Assembly: GCA_964450265.1 (NCBI GenBank)
Contig: CAYVCY010000084.1
Coordinates: 1-9,673, forward strand
Direction: 5' to 3'
DNA length: 9,673 nucleotides
From: JAEZJZ01 sp964450265
GTDB taxonomy: Bacteria; Bacillota; UBA994; UBA5500
The notes under the pieces were generated by a model. The model was not told the origin of the DNA. It searched no databases and was given only the letters and a program-made list of their open reading frames with translations. The first letter of the stretch is position 1. Every line of letters begins with the position of its first letter. This document shows positions 1-6,680 of the stretch, one piece after another. The position numbers and the translations under genes were made by a program.

Positions 1-18
1 CTCGTCAGACTTGCGCCC

Positions 19-47
19 ATTATATCACAGCCAACAAGTGCGCACAA
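19..47 (-). promoter_or_regulatory. Putative sigma-A promoter with extended -10, reading out of the window
   Basis: On the minus strand there is a perfect TATAAT (24-19) preceded by TGA, which makes an extended -10 (TGnTATAAT). A weak -35, TTGTGC (47-42), lies 17 nt upstream. The site sits just after the stop codon of the SpoU-family methylase and points toward the left edge. In this clostridial gene order the next genes are usually pheS and pheT, often with their own leader, but that is inference because they lie outside the window. Confidence 0.5.
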
Positions 48-59
48 GAAACCGCCCGG

Positions 60-866
60 CTAGCCTTGAGCCAATCGAGCCAGAATGATCCCGGTAGCTA
101 CTGCTACATTCAGCGATTCTGCCTGCCCCAAGATAGGAATGACCACCCTCAAATCTGCCGCCTGCAACAGGTCCGAGGACACACCTGCCCCTTCGTTACC
201 TACGACCAAGGCTACCCGCTCTCCGTAGACCGCTCGATCATAAGGAACAGCCTGTTCGAGGGCACTGACCACCAATTGAATTCCCGTCTTCCGTAAGAGC
301 GGCAACACGATGGCAGCAGAAATACCTTGCTGCAAACGTACATGAAAAAGCGATCCCATTGCCGAGCGCACTACCTTCTCGTTATAAGCATCAACTGTGC
401 CGCTAAGCAGCAGCACCAGCTGCGTCCCTAGTGCATCGGCGGTACGAATGATCGTACCCAGGTTGCCTGGATCTTGCACGCCGTCCACCAGCAGGACACG
501 ATTGATGCCACTCAGGTCTAGTTCATCTCTGGCCGGCTGTTCAGCAGCCACCAAGAGGCCTTGTGGCTGCTCGGTGTCCGCTAGCCACTTCAGCAGCCCA
601 TCCGAGACCAACTGGGGCTGGCAAAGGGAAGCTGCCTGCAGTTGCTTTAAACAAGCCATGGCCCGCTGATTGCTCTGCAAGCGCGGGCTATAGACCGCAT
701 GCCGGATGACTAGACCCGCAGCCAACGCCTCTTCTACCAGACGGATCCCTTCCAGCAGAAAGAGCCCTGACTTCTGTCTTCCATGACGAGAATGCAGGCT
801 GTTCAGCAGTTTAGCCAAAGGATTCTGCCTGCTGGAGATCACGTCGTCACCGCACCTCCCACTCAC
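60..866 (-). CDS. TrmH/SpoU-family RNA 2'-O-methyltransferase (YsgA/RlmB-like)
   Basis: This 268-residue protein is a SPOUT-class methyltransferase expected to transfer a methyl group from S-adenosylmethionine to a ribose 2'-OH in rRNA or tRNA. An N-terminal substrate-binding region (about residues 10-110, with FLLEGIRLVEEAL near 36-48) precedes the SpoU catalytic domain (about 124-266). All three SpoU motifs are visible: NLGTIIR (135-141), NEKVVRSAMGSLF (171-183), and VGNEGAG (222-228) followed by IPILGQAESLNVAVA (243-257), the part that builds the trefoil-knot cofactor site. The GTG start at 866 directly abuts the ktrA stop (867-869), and GGAAAGGA inside the end of ktrA serves as a ribosome binding site. 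A second GTG at 842 is possible, since homologues often begin near VISSRQNP; it would give 260 residues. Position downstream of rplT resembles B. subtilis ysgA. The target nucleotide cannot be read from the sequence. Confidence 0.93.
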   Translation of the reverse strand: MSGRCGDDVISSRQNPLAKLLNSLHSRHGRQKSGLFLLEGIRLVEEALAAGLVIRHAVYSPRLQSNQRAMACLKQLQAASLCQPQLVSDGLLKWLADTEQPQGLLVAAEQPARDELDLSGINRVLLVDGVQDPGNLGTIIRTADALGTQLVLLLSGTVDAYNEKVVRSAMGSLFHVRLQQGISAAIVLPLLRKTGIQLVVSALEQAVPYDRAVYGERVALVVGNEGAGVSSDLLQAADLRVVIPILGQAESLNVAVATGIILARLAQG

Positions 867-1517
867 TCAGATCCTTTCCAGGCGTTTCATGGCCGACGAA
901 TCCCCGATCATCACCAGTACTTCGCCTTCTTGAATTCTATCGTCCGCCCGCGGGGCAATATTGATCGCGTCGCCCCGTTTGATGGCGATCACGTTGACAC
1001 CAAACCGATTGCGCAAGTCCAGCTGGCGGAGCTCCTTGCCGACGAACTTGTCGGAAGCGACAATCTCAATAATGCTCACATCGGGACTGAGTTGAATGTA
1101 TTCCAGAATATTGGAGGATACCAGGTTGTGCGCCACTCGCATGCCCATGTCACGTTCAGGAAAGACAACCTTGTCTGCACCGATCTTGTAGAGCACTTTT
1201 CCGTGTAGCTCGCTCTGCGCTTTCACTACGACGAAGTTGACTCCAAACTCCTTCAGGATCAATGTGGTGAGAATGCTAGCTTGAATATCGCCGCCGATCC
1301 CCACAACCACCACATCAAAGTTGCGAATACCGAGGGATCGCAGCGCATGCTCGTCGGTGGCGTCTGCTACCACACAACGAGTACTGTGTTCGACTATCGC
1401 GCGCACCGGCTCCTCATTAACATCTATGGCCAACACTTGCACACCTAAGCCATGTAGTGTTTTGGCCACACTGGCACCGAAGCGCCCCAAACCAATCACT
1501 GCAAACTGTCTATTCAA
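867..1517 (-). CDS. ktrA: KtrA/TrkA-type potassium channel regulatory subunit
   Basis: A 216-residue cytoplasmic RCK protein, close in length to B. subtilis KtrA (about 222), that forms a nucleotide-binding ring gating the KtrB pore. The N-terminal Rossmann domain (about 1-130) has the dinucleotide motif GLGRFG (9-14) and an acidic residue after the second strand (Asp32). It also carries the family-typical stretches IQAS (78-81), VVKAQ (97-101) and IGAD (112-115). The C-terminal RCK_C/TrkA_C domain (about 135-216) is the part that binds c-di-AMP in characterised KtrA proteins; binding here is inferred. Start choice: an upstream GTG at 1529 is in frame, but GAGGTGA overlaps that GTG and sits 8 nt before the TTG at 1517. 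A TTG start also gives the usual short lead-in MNRQFAVIGLG. The gene follows ktrB after about 55 nt and ends flush against the methylase start, so the three are probably cotranscribed. Confidence 0.92.
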   Translation of the reverse strand: MNRQFAVIGLGRFGASVAKTLHGLGVQVLAIDVNEEPVRAIVEHSTRCVVADATDEHALRSLGIRNFDVVVVGIGGDIQASILTTLILKEFGVNFVVVKAQSELHGKVLYKIGADKVVFPERDMGMRVAHNLVSSNILEYIQLSPDVSIIEIVASDKFVGKELRQLDLRNRFGVNVIAIKRGDAINIAPRADDRIQEGEVLVMIGDSSAMKRLERI

Positions 1518-1572
1518 CGCCTTGTTCACCTCAAATGATAGTGTAGTGTAGTAACCAGGTTCATTATCCGCC

Positions 1573-2928
1573 TTAGCCTACGATGATCTTCTCCTCAGGA
1601 TAGCGAACACCGGTGTAACCTTCGGAACGCACCAAAGCCAGTGCCAAGCTCATCGGGCCTACCCGACCGACAAACATGGTCAACATGATGATCAGACGGC
1701 CCAAGAAAGACAGCTGTGGAGTGACCCCCAGCGATAATCCTACGGTGGCGAAAGCCGAAACCGACTCAAATAGGACTGACATAAATGGCTGTTCTTCGGT
1801 TAGGGAGAGGAGTATGGTCACAGACAATACCAGCGCAAAGGCGATGCTGACGATTGCAGTAGCTCTACGCACGATCTCCTGGGGGATACGCCGATCAAAG
1901 GCCTGAGCATCTTCTCTCCCCTTGATGGTAGAAAGCACTCCCAACACTACTGTAGCGACAGTAGTCGTTTTCACGCCTCCGCCGGTGGATCCTGGAGATG
2001 CACCGATGAACATGAACAAGATCATCAATAGTATGCCTGCCGAACTGAAATTGCCTATGGGGACAGTGCAGAACCCGGCCGTCCGTGTGGTGACCGATTG
2101 GAAATAGGCCCCCAAGACCTTGTTGGCGACCGGGAGCTCGGCCAGCGATCCGTTCCAGTCGACCAACAGTAAAGACAGAGTTCCGGTGACTATCAAAAAG
2201 AAGCTCATAGACAACACTAGCTTGGTATGCAGGCTGAGCCTACTCAGGTTTTGTCTGTGATTATATACATCTGCCACCACACTGAATCCCAGCCCACCGA
2301 AAATAACTAGTGTGGTGATCACTAGATTGATTAGCCAATCAGACGCGAAGGGAGTAAAGCTCTGAAATCGCCCAATCAGATCAAACCCGGCGTTGCAGAA
2401 TGCGGAGACGGAATGGAAAATGCCATACCACAGGGCAGTGGCCCATCCAAACCGTGGTAGAAAACGGGCTGTCAGTATGATTGCGCCCAATGCCTCGAAG
2501 AAGCCGGTGACCACTCCTACAGCAATGGTCAACCGCAAAATCCCGCCCAAAGAGAACTGATTCAGGGACTCCTGCATGATCAGCCGATTGCGAAAGCTAA
2601 TCTTTCTGCCCAAGAATAATGCCATCACGGTGGCCATGGTCATCAGGCCTAATCCACCTAGCTGAATGAGAATTAGGATCACCAATTGACCGAACCAGGT
2701 GAACTGGGTAGCGGTGTCCACCACCGCCAGCCCAGTAACGCAGACAGCAGAGGTAGCTGTGAAGAGCGCGTCAACATAAGACAGCGGCGGCCCATGAAAA
2801 GCCACTGGCAAACTGAGCAAGACGCTGCCTACCAGGATCAGCAGCGCAAAGGTGCTGATCAGAATCTGAGCAGGGGTCCATTTGGAAAGATTGCGCCCAA
2901 TTACCCCATCGGCTTCACCCCTTAGCAT
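1573..2928 (-). CDS. ktrB: KtrB/TrkH-family potassium uptake channel, membrane subunit
   Basis: A 451-residue integral membrane protein of the Trk/Ktr/HKT superfamily that conducts potassium inward and works with the adjacent KtrA ring. The family fold of four M1-P-M2 repeats is visible. The selectivity-filter glycines lie in TSAVCVTGLAV (near residue 66), SVSAFCNAGFDL (near 181), TTRTAGFCTV (near 285) and SVSAFATVGLSL (near 397). The stretch GASPGSTGGGVKTTT (about 309-323) matches the gating loop of the third repeat. Length fits KtrB (about 445 in B. subtilis) rather than the longer proteobacterial TrkH. The ORF opens with adjacent codons TTG (2931) and ATG (2928). The G-run ribosome binding site (2940-2936) is 4 nt from TTG and 7 nt from ATG, so ATG is preferred. 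It lies about 48 nt after rplT, an unusual companion for translation genes, though this order is common in Clostridia. Confidence 0.94.
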   Translation of the reverse strand: MLRGEADGVIGRNLSKWTPAQILISTFALLILVGSVLLSLPVAFHGPPLSYVDALFTATSAVCVTGLAVVDTATQFTWFGQLVILILIQLGGLGLMTMATVMALFLGRKISFRNRLIMQESLNQFSLGGILRLTIAVGVVTGFFEALGAIILTARFLPRFGWATALWYGIFHSVSAFCNAGFDLIGRFQSFTPFASDWLINLVITTLVIFGGLGFSVVADVYNHRQNLSRLSLHTKLVLSMSFFLIVTGTLSLLLVDWNGSLAELPVANKVLGAYFQSVTTRTAGFCTVPIGNFSSAGILLMILFMFIGASPGSTGGGVKTTTVATVVLGVLSTIKGREDAQAFDRRIPQEIVRRATAIVSIAFALVLSVTILLSLTEEQPFMSVLFESVSAFATVGLSLGVTPQLSFLGRLIIMLTMFVGRVGPMSLALALVRSEGYTGVRYPEEKIIVG

Positions 2929-2935
2929 CAAATAA

Positions 2936-2961
2936 CCCCCAACCGACTCACGCAGTTGGAG
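2936..2961 (-). promoter_or_regulatory. Hairpin that can mask the ktrB ribosome binding site
   Basis: In the rplT-ktrB gap, minus-strand CTCCAAC (2961-2955) can pair with GTTGGGG (2943-2937) across an 11-nt loop, giving seven pairs including one G-U. The 3' arm contains most of the GGGGG ribosome binding site of ktrB (2940-2936). There is no U-run, so this is not a convincing terminator. It may lower ktrB translation relative to the ribosomal genes. Function is inferred from the pairing only. Confidence 0.4.
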
Positions 2962-2975
2962 GCAAATAAGCCGAT

Positions 2976-3329
2976 CTAGTTGTGCTGCTTGGCGGTTTCT
3001 ACCAACTGAGCAAAGGCGGCTGTATCGCTGATAGCCAAGTCGGCCAGCATCTTACGATTGACGGCCACACCAGCCTTCTTCAAACCGTGAATCATGGTGC
3101 TGTAAGACATTCCGTTTTCACGGGCGGCAGCATTGATGCGAGCAATCCAGAGACGGCGAAAATCGCGCTTGTTGCGCTTGCGATCGCGGAAAGCAAAGGA
3201 CAAGGACTTGTTTATCTGAGAGACAGCAGTGCGATAGAGCTTACCCCTGGTTCCGCGATATCCCTTGGCCAGCTTAAGAACCTTCTTATGACGTGCACGG
3301 GAAGTCACGCCAGATTTAACACGTGGCAT
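2976..3329 (-). CDS. rplT: 50S ribosomal protein L20
   Basis: A 117-residue protein with the full-length bacterial L20 sequence. It opens PRVKSGVTSRARHKKVLKLAKGY, with a basic N-terminal extension and the conserved FRDRKRNKRDFRRLWIARINAA segment (about residues 48-69). L20 binds 23S rRNA early in 50S assembly and in low-GC Gram-positives is the autoregulator of the infC-rpmI-rplT operon. It starts at ATG 3329 with an AGGAGG site about 7 nt upstream, 24 nt after the rpmI stop. The matching control element here is probably the attenuator in the infC leader (4093-4265). Confidence 0.98.
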   Translation of the reverse strand: MPRVKSGVTSRARHKKVLKLAKGYRGTRGKLYRTAVSQINKSLSFAFRDRKRNKRDFRRLWIARINAAARENGMSYSTMIHGLKKAGVAVNRKMLADLAISDTAAFAQLVETAKQHN

Positions 3330-3353
3330 AACAGGTTTCCTCCTATCAGTTGC

Positions 3354-3554
3354 TTAGAATTTGTAAGGGAGCATCTTCTTGATGCGCTTGACATCGGCAT
3401 CGGCCATCAGATCGCGATGGTCTAGGCGTCGTTTTTGGCTGCCGGACTTGGCAGAGAACTTGTGTGCGTTGTGAGAGCTGTTACGCTTGACTTTGCCTGT
3501 TCCAGTAACCTTAAAGCGCTTGGCGGCGCCCTTATGGGTTTTCATTTTTGGCAT
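3354..3554 (-). CDS. rpmI: 50S ribosomal protein L35
   Basis: A 66-residue very basic protein with the typical L35 start PKMKTHKGAAKRFKVTGTGKVKR and the conserved ending KRIKKMLPYKF. It is a small late-assembling component of the large subunit. The ATG (3554) lies inside the end of infC, because infC does not stop until 3532, giving a 23-nt overlap in a different frame. The strong AAGGAGGA ribosome binding site (3570-3563) is inside infC coding sequence. Ribosomes finishing infC therefore pass over the rpmI start, which favours translational coupling. Confidence 0.98.
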   Translation of the reverse strand: MPKMKTHKGAAKRFKVTGTGKVKRNSSHNAHKFSAKSGSQKRRLDHRDLMADADVKRIKKMLPYKF

Positions 3555-4092
3555 TTTCGTTTTCCTCCTTAGCCTTTTCCACCTTGGGGGCCATGATCAT
3601 GATCATATGACGCCCCTCAATTCTGGCCTCCCGTTCAACGGTGCCATGTTGAATTGCCCGGACGAATTGATCAAAGACTTTTCTGCCCAGATCTGCATGG
3701 ACTATTTGCCGACCACGGAAGCGCATGACCACCTTGATCTTGTTTCCTTCCTCCAACAACCGATCTGCGTTCCTGACTTTGATGGCTAAATCGTGTTGTT
3801 CGATGGTCTGGCTAACCTGGATCTCTTTGATAGTGATCACTTTTTGTTTCTTACGAGCTTCTCGCTCGTGCTTGCTCTGCTCATACTTAAACTTGCCGTA
3901 ATCCATGATCTTACATACTGGTGGCCGCGCATGAGGAGCAATGCAAACTAGATCTAATCCGCGTTCTCGCGCCCGCTGCAAAGCGTCCCGCGATGACATG
4001 ATGCCCACTTGCTCACTGTTCTCGCTGACCAAGCGAACTTCCCGCATCCTAATCTTCTCATTGACCAGCAGATCCCTTTGATCCCTAGAAAT
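3532..4092 (-). CDS. infC: Translation initiation factor IF-3, starting at an ATT codon
   Basis: IF-3 of 186 residues binds the 30S subunit, keeps it apart from 50S and checks the start codon and initiator tRNA. The N-domain carries LLVNEKIRMREVRLV (about residues 8-22); the C-domain, with IKVVMRFRGRQIVH, follows a lysine-rich linker. The protein ends in an acidic, Asn-rich tail that overlaps rpmI. An ATG at 4047 would give 171 residues but would remove the conserved VNEKIR segment. Between the in-frame stop at 4116-4114 and that segment there is no ATG, GTG or TTG. ATT at 4092 lies 7 nt after a seven-G Shine-Dalgarno run (4106-4100) and gives the usual family N-terminus. Non-canonical ATT-type starts are a known trait of infC and allow IF-3 to limit its own translation. 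Confidence 0.95.
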   Translation of the reverse strand: MSRDQRDLLVNEKIRMREVRLVSENSEQVGIMSSRDALQRARERGLDLVCIAPHARPPVCKIMDYGKFKYEQSKHEREARKKQKVITIKEIQVSQTIEQHDLAIKVRNADRLLEEGNKIKVVMRFRGRQIVHADLGRKVFDQFVRAIQHGTVEREARIEGRHMIMIMAPKVEKAKEENENAKNENP

Positions 4093-4265
4093 AAGTAAAC
4101 CCCCCCATTTTGATTAAAATTCGCCAACAGAAAACGGGCGACATCAGCCGCCCGCACGTAGCACAAAGCAATGACTCACCCAGATGGTGAGCAAGCTAAT
4201 CTGCACGACCCTGGTAACTACCGCATCGGTGTCTCAGGGTGAGAAGCGGTTGGCTTCTACTTCAC
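4093..4265 (-). promoter_or_regulatory. infC-rpmI-rplT leader, probable L20-responsive attenuator
   Basis: The leader between the promoter and the ATT start is about 170 nt and highly structured. It begins with a perfect hairpin, AGAAGC/GCTTCT with loop CAACC (4257-4241). Next, CTCACCC (4243-4237) can pair over long range with GGGTGAG (4181-4175). The same GGGTGAG can instead pair locally with a second CTCACC (4191-4186), so the two folds exclude each other. It ends with a terminator hairpin at 4154-4135. This layout fits the L20 leader of Firmicutes, in which excess L20 promotes early termination. Assignment to that family rests on position and structure, not on a covariance-model search. 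Confidence 0.7.
4131..4154 (-). terminator. Intrinsic terminator (attenuator) in the infC leader
   Basis: Minus-strand CGGGCG (4154-4149) pairs with CGCCCG (4140-4135) around an 8-nt loop and is followed directly by TTTTCTGTT. It lies about 110 nt after the predicted transcription start and 39 nt before the infC start codon, so it would end transcripts before the genes unless prevented. Confidence 0.75.
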
Positions 4266-4271
4266 CTAATC

Positions 4272-4300
4272 ATTGTAGCACGAAGTAATAGCCTGGTCAA
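4272..4300 (-). promoter_or_regulatory. Sigma-A promoter of the infC operon
   Basis: On the minus strand the -35 is TTGACC (4300-4295), the spacer is exactly 17 nt, and the -10 is TACAAT (4277-4272). Each hexamer differs from consensus at one position. The predicted transcription start is near 4265. The site lies between the thrS stop and the infC leader and separates the two transcription units. Confidence 0.85.
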
Positions 4301-4320
4301 CTAGTAAGCACAGCGCAAGT

Positions 4321-4339
4321 AACGGGGACAATCCCCGTT
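4321..4339 (-). terminator. Hairpin after thrS, possible weak terminator
   Basis: A perfect 8-bp inverted repeat with a 3-nt loop (AACGGGGA, TTG, TCCCCGTT on the minus strand) lies about 24 nt after the thrS stop. It is GC-rich and stable, but the following bases (ACTTGCGCTG) lack a U-run. It may be a poor terminator or an RNA 3'-end stabiliser. Confidence 0.4.
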
Positions 4340-4362
4340 CTTGCAGATGACCATCGTTACTG

Positions 4363-6273
4363 CTAGCGTCGTTGGCAGACTTCTTGCTGCAACTCGTCGA
4401 GCAAGCGATCCAATTGCTGCACGCCCAGATCGCCTCGTTCGCGGTGGCGTACCGCTACCATGCCCGATTCGGCTTCCCGATCTCCGATCACCAACATATA
4501 TGGCACCTTAGCCACCTGAGCTTCCCTGATCTTGAAGCCGATCTTTTCGTTACGATCGTCCATCTCCACCCGCAAACCGGCATCAAATAGCTTGTGATAG
4601 ACCCCATAGGCGGCTTCATGCACCCGATCGGTGATCGGCATTACCTTCACCTGCACCGGAGCTAGCCAAAGCGGGAAGGCACCGGCATATTCTTCGATCA
4701 GAATGGCGATAAATCGCTCCAGAGCCCCAAAAGCGACGCTATGAACTACCACTGGCGTATGACGCTCGCCATCTTCGCCGATGTAATAGAGCCCAAACTT
4801 CTCGGGCATCTGGAAGTCCAGCTGGATGGTGGCGCACTGCCAAGAGCGTCCAATGCAATCGGTAAGATGGAAATCGATCTTCGGACCGTAGAAAGCGCCA
4901 TCGCCCTCATTGATGCTGTAGGGTACCTGTTTGGCCTCCAACACCCGCTGCAGAGCGTTTTCTGCCAGATCCCAAACCTCGTCTGCGCCCATCGAGTTTT
5001 CCGGCCGGGTGGACAGCTCCACCCGATAATCAAATCCGAACGCCTGGTAGAAGCGATCGACCAATGCTATCCGGTCGGACAATTCAGATTCGATTTGGCT
5101 GGGCATCATGAACACATGAGAGTCGTCCTGGGTAAAGCTGCGCACCCGCATCATGCCGTGCAACACCCCGGACTTCTCGTGACGATGCACCAGGCCCAGT
5201 TCGGCGTAGCGCAATGGCAACTCCCGATAGGAGTGCATCTTGTTGCGATAGACCAGCATCGCTCCCGGGCAATTCATCGGCTTGATCGCGTAATCGCCAT
5301 CATCTATCTTGGTGAAATACATGTTCTCCCGATAATGGTCCCAATGGCCGCTCTGTTCCCAGAGGCTTCTGTTCAGAATAATCGGGGTGCGCACTTCCTG
5401 GTAGCCAGCCTTGCGGTGCTCCTCGCGCCAGAACTGCTCCAACTCGTTGCGGACGACCATCCCGTTTGGCAGGTAAAAGGGGAAGCCAGGCCCCTCCTCC
5501 TCGAGGCTGAACAATTCCAGCTCCCGGCCCAACTTGCGATGATCGCGCTTCTTCGCTTCCTCCAACCGCTTCAGGTACTCTTCTAGCTCTGATTTCTTGG
5601 CAAAAGCCAAGCCATAGATGCGCTGCAACATCGGACGGCGTTCGTCACCCCGCCAGTAGGCGCCGGCCAAAGACTGCAGCTGGAAGGCCTTGATCCGACC
5701 GGTGTCCGGCACGTGGGGACCAGCACAAAGATCGATGAACTCCCCCTGCTGATAGAAGGAGATCTCGGCATCCTCTGGCAAATCCTCGATCAACTCCACC
5801 TTAAACTGTTCGCCGCGCTCCTTGAAGAATTGCAGCGCTTCCTCCCTGCTCTTGGTGAATCGGGTCAGCGGCAGCTTCTCCGCAATCACCTTCTTCATCT
5901 CTGCCTCGATCCTAGACAGATCGTCTGAGGAAAGGGACACCGGTATCTCCAGGTCGTAATAAAATCCATCCTTGATCGCTGGTCCGATGGCCAACTTAGT
6001 GCCCGGATAGAGCCGCACCACCGCCTGCGCCAATACGTGCGCCGCGGTATGCCGCATAGCCTCCAGAGCCTCCGGGTCATTCAGGGTCAACAACTGAACC
6101 TGATCGCCATGCTGCAGCTCTGTGTTCAGATCCTGCACCACACCGTTCACCTTGGCTGCCACGGCTTCCCGGGCCAAGCGGTTGCTGATCGCAGAGGCCA
6201 AATCCCCTGCCCGCTGCCCCGCTTCCAGCTGACGCTGGCTGCCATCCATTAGCTCGACAGTAATATTGCCCAT
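4363..6273 (-). CDS. thrS: Threonyl-tRNA synthetase
   Basis: Full-length class II ThrRS of 636 residues, which activates threonine with ATP and charges tRNA-Thr. Domains in order: TGS (about 1-62); the editing domain (about 63-240) with HTAAH (75-79) and CAGPH (183-187), which removes serine mischarged on tRNA-Thr; the catalytic core (about 245-535); and the C-terminal anticodon-binding domain (about 540-636). The zinc ligands line up with those of the E. coli enzyme: Cys335 in MNCPGAM, His386 in TQDDSHVF and His511 in VVHSVAFG. Motif 2 appears as VHRHEKSGVLHGMMRVRSF (362-380). The ATG follows a run of six G (6286-6281) with 7-nt spacing. Expression is governed by its own promoter and the T-box leader just upstream, so it is likely transcribed alone. 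No defect is visible. Confidence 0.99.
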   Translation of the reverse strand: MGNITVELMDGSQRQLEAGQRAGDLASAISNRLAREAVAAKVNGVVQDLNTELQHGDQVQLLTLNDPEALEAMRHTAAHVLAQAVVRLYPGTKLAIGPAIKDGFYYDLEIPVSLSSDDLSRIEAEMKKVIAEKLPLTRFTKSREEALQFFKERGEQFKVELIEDLPEDAEISFYQQGEFIDLCAGPHVPDTGRIKAFQLQSLAGAYWRGDERRPMLQRIYGLAFAKKSELEEYLKRLEEAKKRDHRKLGRELELFSLEEEGPGFPFYLPNGMVVRNELEQFWREEHRKAGYQEVRTPIILNRSLWEQSGHWDHYRENMYFTKIDDGDYAIKPMNCPGAMLVYRNKMHSYRELPLRYAELGLVHRHEKSGVLHGMMRVRSFTQDDSHVFMMPSQIESELSDRIALVDRFYQAFGFDYRVELSTRPENSMGADEVWDLAENALQRVLEAKQVPYSINEGDGAFYGPKIDFHLTDCIGRSWQCATIQLDFQMPEKFGLYYIGEDGERHTPVVVHSVAFGALERFIAILIEEYAGAFPLWLAPVQVKVMPITDRVHEAAYGVYHKLFDAGLRVEMDDRNEKIGFKIREAQVAKVPYMLVIGDREAESGMVAVRHRERGDLGVQQLDRLLDELQQEVCQRR

Positions 6274-6290
6274 TTCAAAACCCCCCTGAC

Positions 6291-6336
6291 AAAAATAAAC
6301 CCCCGCCCCAGAGCATCTGCTCTCAGGGGCGAGGGG
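6291..6336 (-). terminator. T-box-controlled terminator upstream of thrS
   Basis: A long GC-rich stem follows the T-box motif. CGCCCC (6331-6326) pairs with GGGGCG (6309-6304), extended inside by AGAGC/GCTCT with an AGAT loop and outside by further G-C pairs. It is followed by TTTATTTTT (6299-6291). It ends just before the thrS ribosome binding site, as expected for transcription attenuation. Confidence 0.9.
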
Positions 6337-6539
6337 CGTTCCCGCGGTTCCACCCTGCTTGATGGCCCACAGGCCATCCGCTTTCGGTAACGATTAACGC
6401 ACGCTAACGGCTGGCCTTGGCGCACTGGGCGGTTCGGCAGCAGCTTCAAGGTGGTATCGGAACCGATTCCCGTGGTTGCTTTCAGCCAAGGCAACCCTCT
6501 CTGCGCAGGCTTTCGGAACAGACGTCCTCTTCATCGCTT
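6291..6539 (-). ncRNA. T-box riboswitch leader of thrS (threonine specifier)
   Basis: A T-box leader binds tRNA-Thr through a codon-like specifier and reads whether the 3' end is uncharged. Visible parts, in transcript order: the Stem I base GATGAAGAGGACG (about 6535-6523) and the distal AGAGAGGGTTGCC element (about 6502-6490). Next is a specifier region GATACCACC (6458-6450) containing two overlapping choices of ACC, a Thr codon. The near-canonical T-box AGGGTGGAACCGCGGG (6356-6341), which pairs with the tRNA acceptor end, comes last. A terminator stem follows immediately. Uncharged tRNA-Thr should stabilise the antiterminator and allow thrS transcription. The Thr ACC assignment agrees with the gene downstream; which of the two ACC triplets is read is unresolved. 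Confidence 0.95.
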
Positions 6540-6545
6540 TGCAAT

Positions 6546-6575
6546 AGTATACGCAGGTCAAAGATCCATTGTCAA
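6546..6575 (-). promoter_or_regulatory. Sigma-A promoter of thrS
   Basis: Minus-strand consensus -35 TTGACA (6575-6570) and -10 TATACT (6551-6546) with an 18-nt spacer. The predicted start near 6539 falls immediately before T-box Stem I. The 105 nt between it and the ytxC stop contain no clear terminator, so readthrough from ytxC is possible. Confidence 0.87.
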
Positions 6576-6680
6576 GGGCAGTCAAATCTCAACACATAAG
6601 CCCATCGATCAGCTCGGCAGAGTCCTGTTTCGGAGCCCATGCCGCTGGCCACCACTAAGACCTGATTCTTCGACTACAAC

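Noticed and set aside
783..1208. Plus-strand open frame of 141 codons across the methylase-ktrA junction
   Set aside because: Antisense shadow of two well-supported genes, with no recognisable protein features.
3954..4166. Minus-strand open frame of 70 codons in the infC leader
   Set aside because: It is in another frame from infC, runs through the attenuator and has no family features.
4741..5586. Plus-strand open frame of 281 codons opposite thrS
   Set aside because: It lies wholly antisense to the strongly conserved thrS core, has no recognisable domain, and no good ribosome binding site leads it. GC-rich codon bias on the opposite strand explains the openness.
6249..6599. Several 60-110 codon open frames in the thrS leader
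   Set aside because: They fall in the T-box RNA and its promoter, whose sequence is explained by RNA structure.
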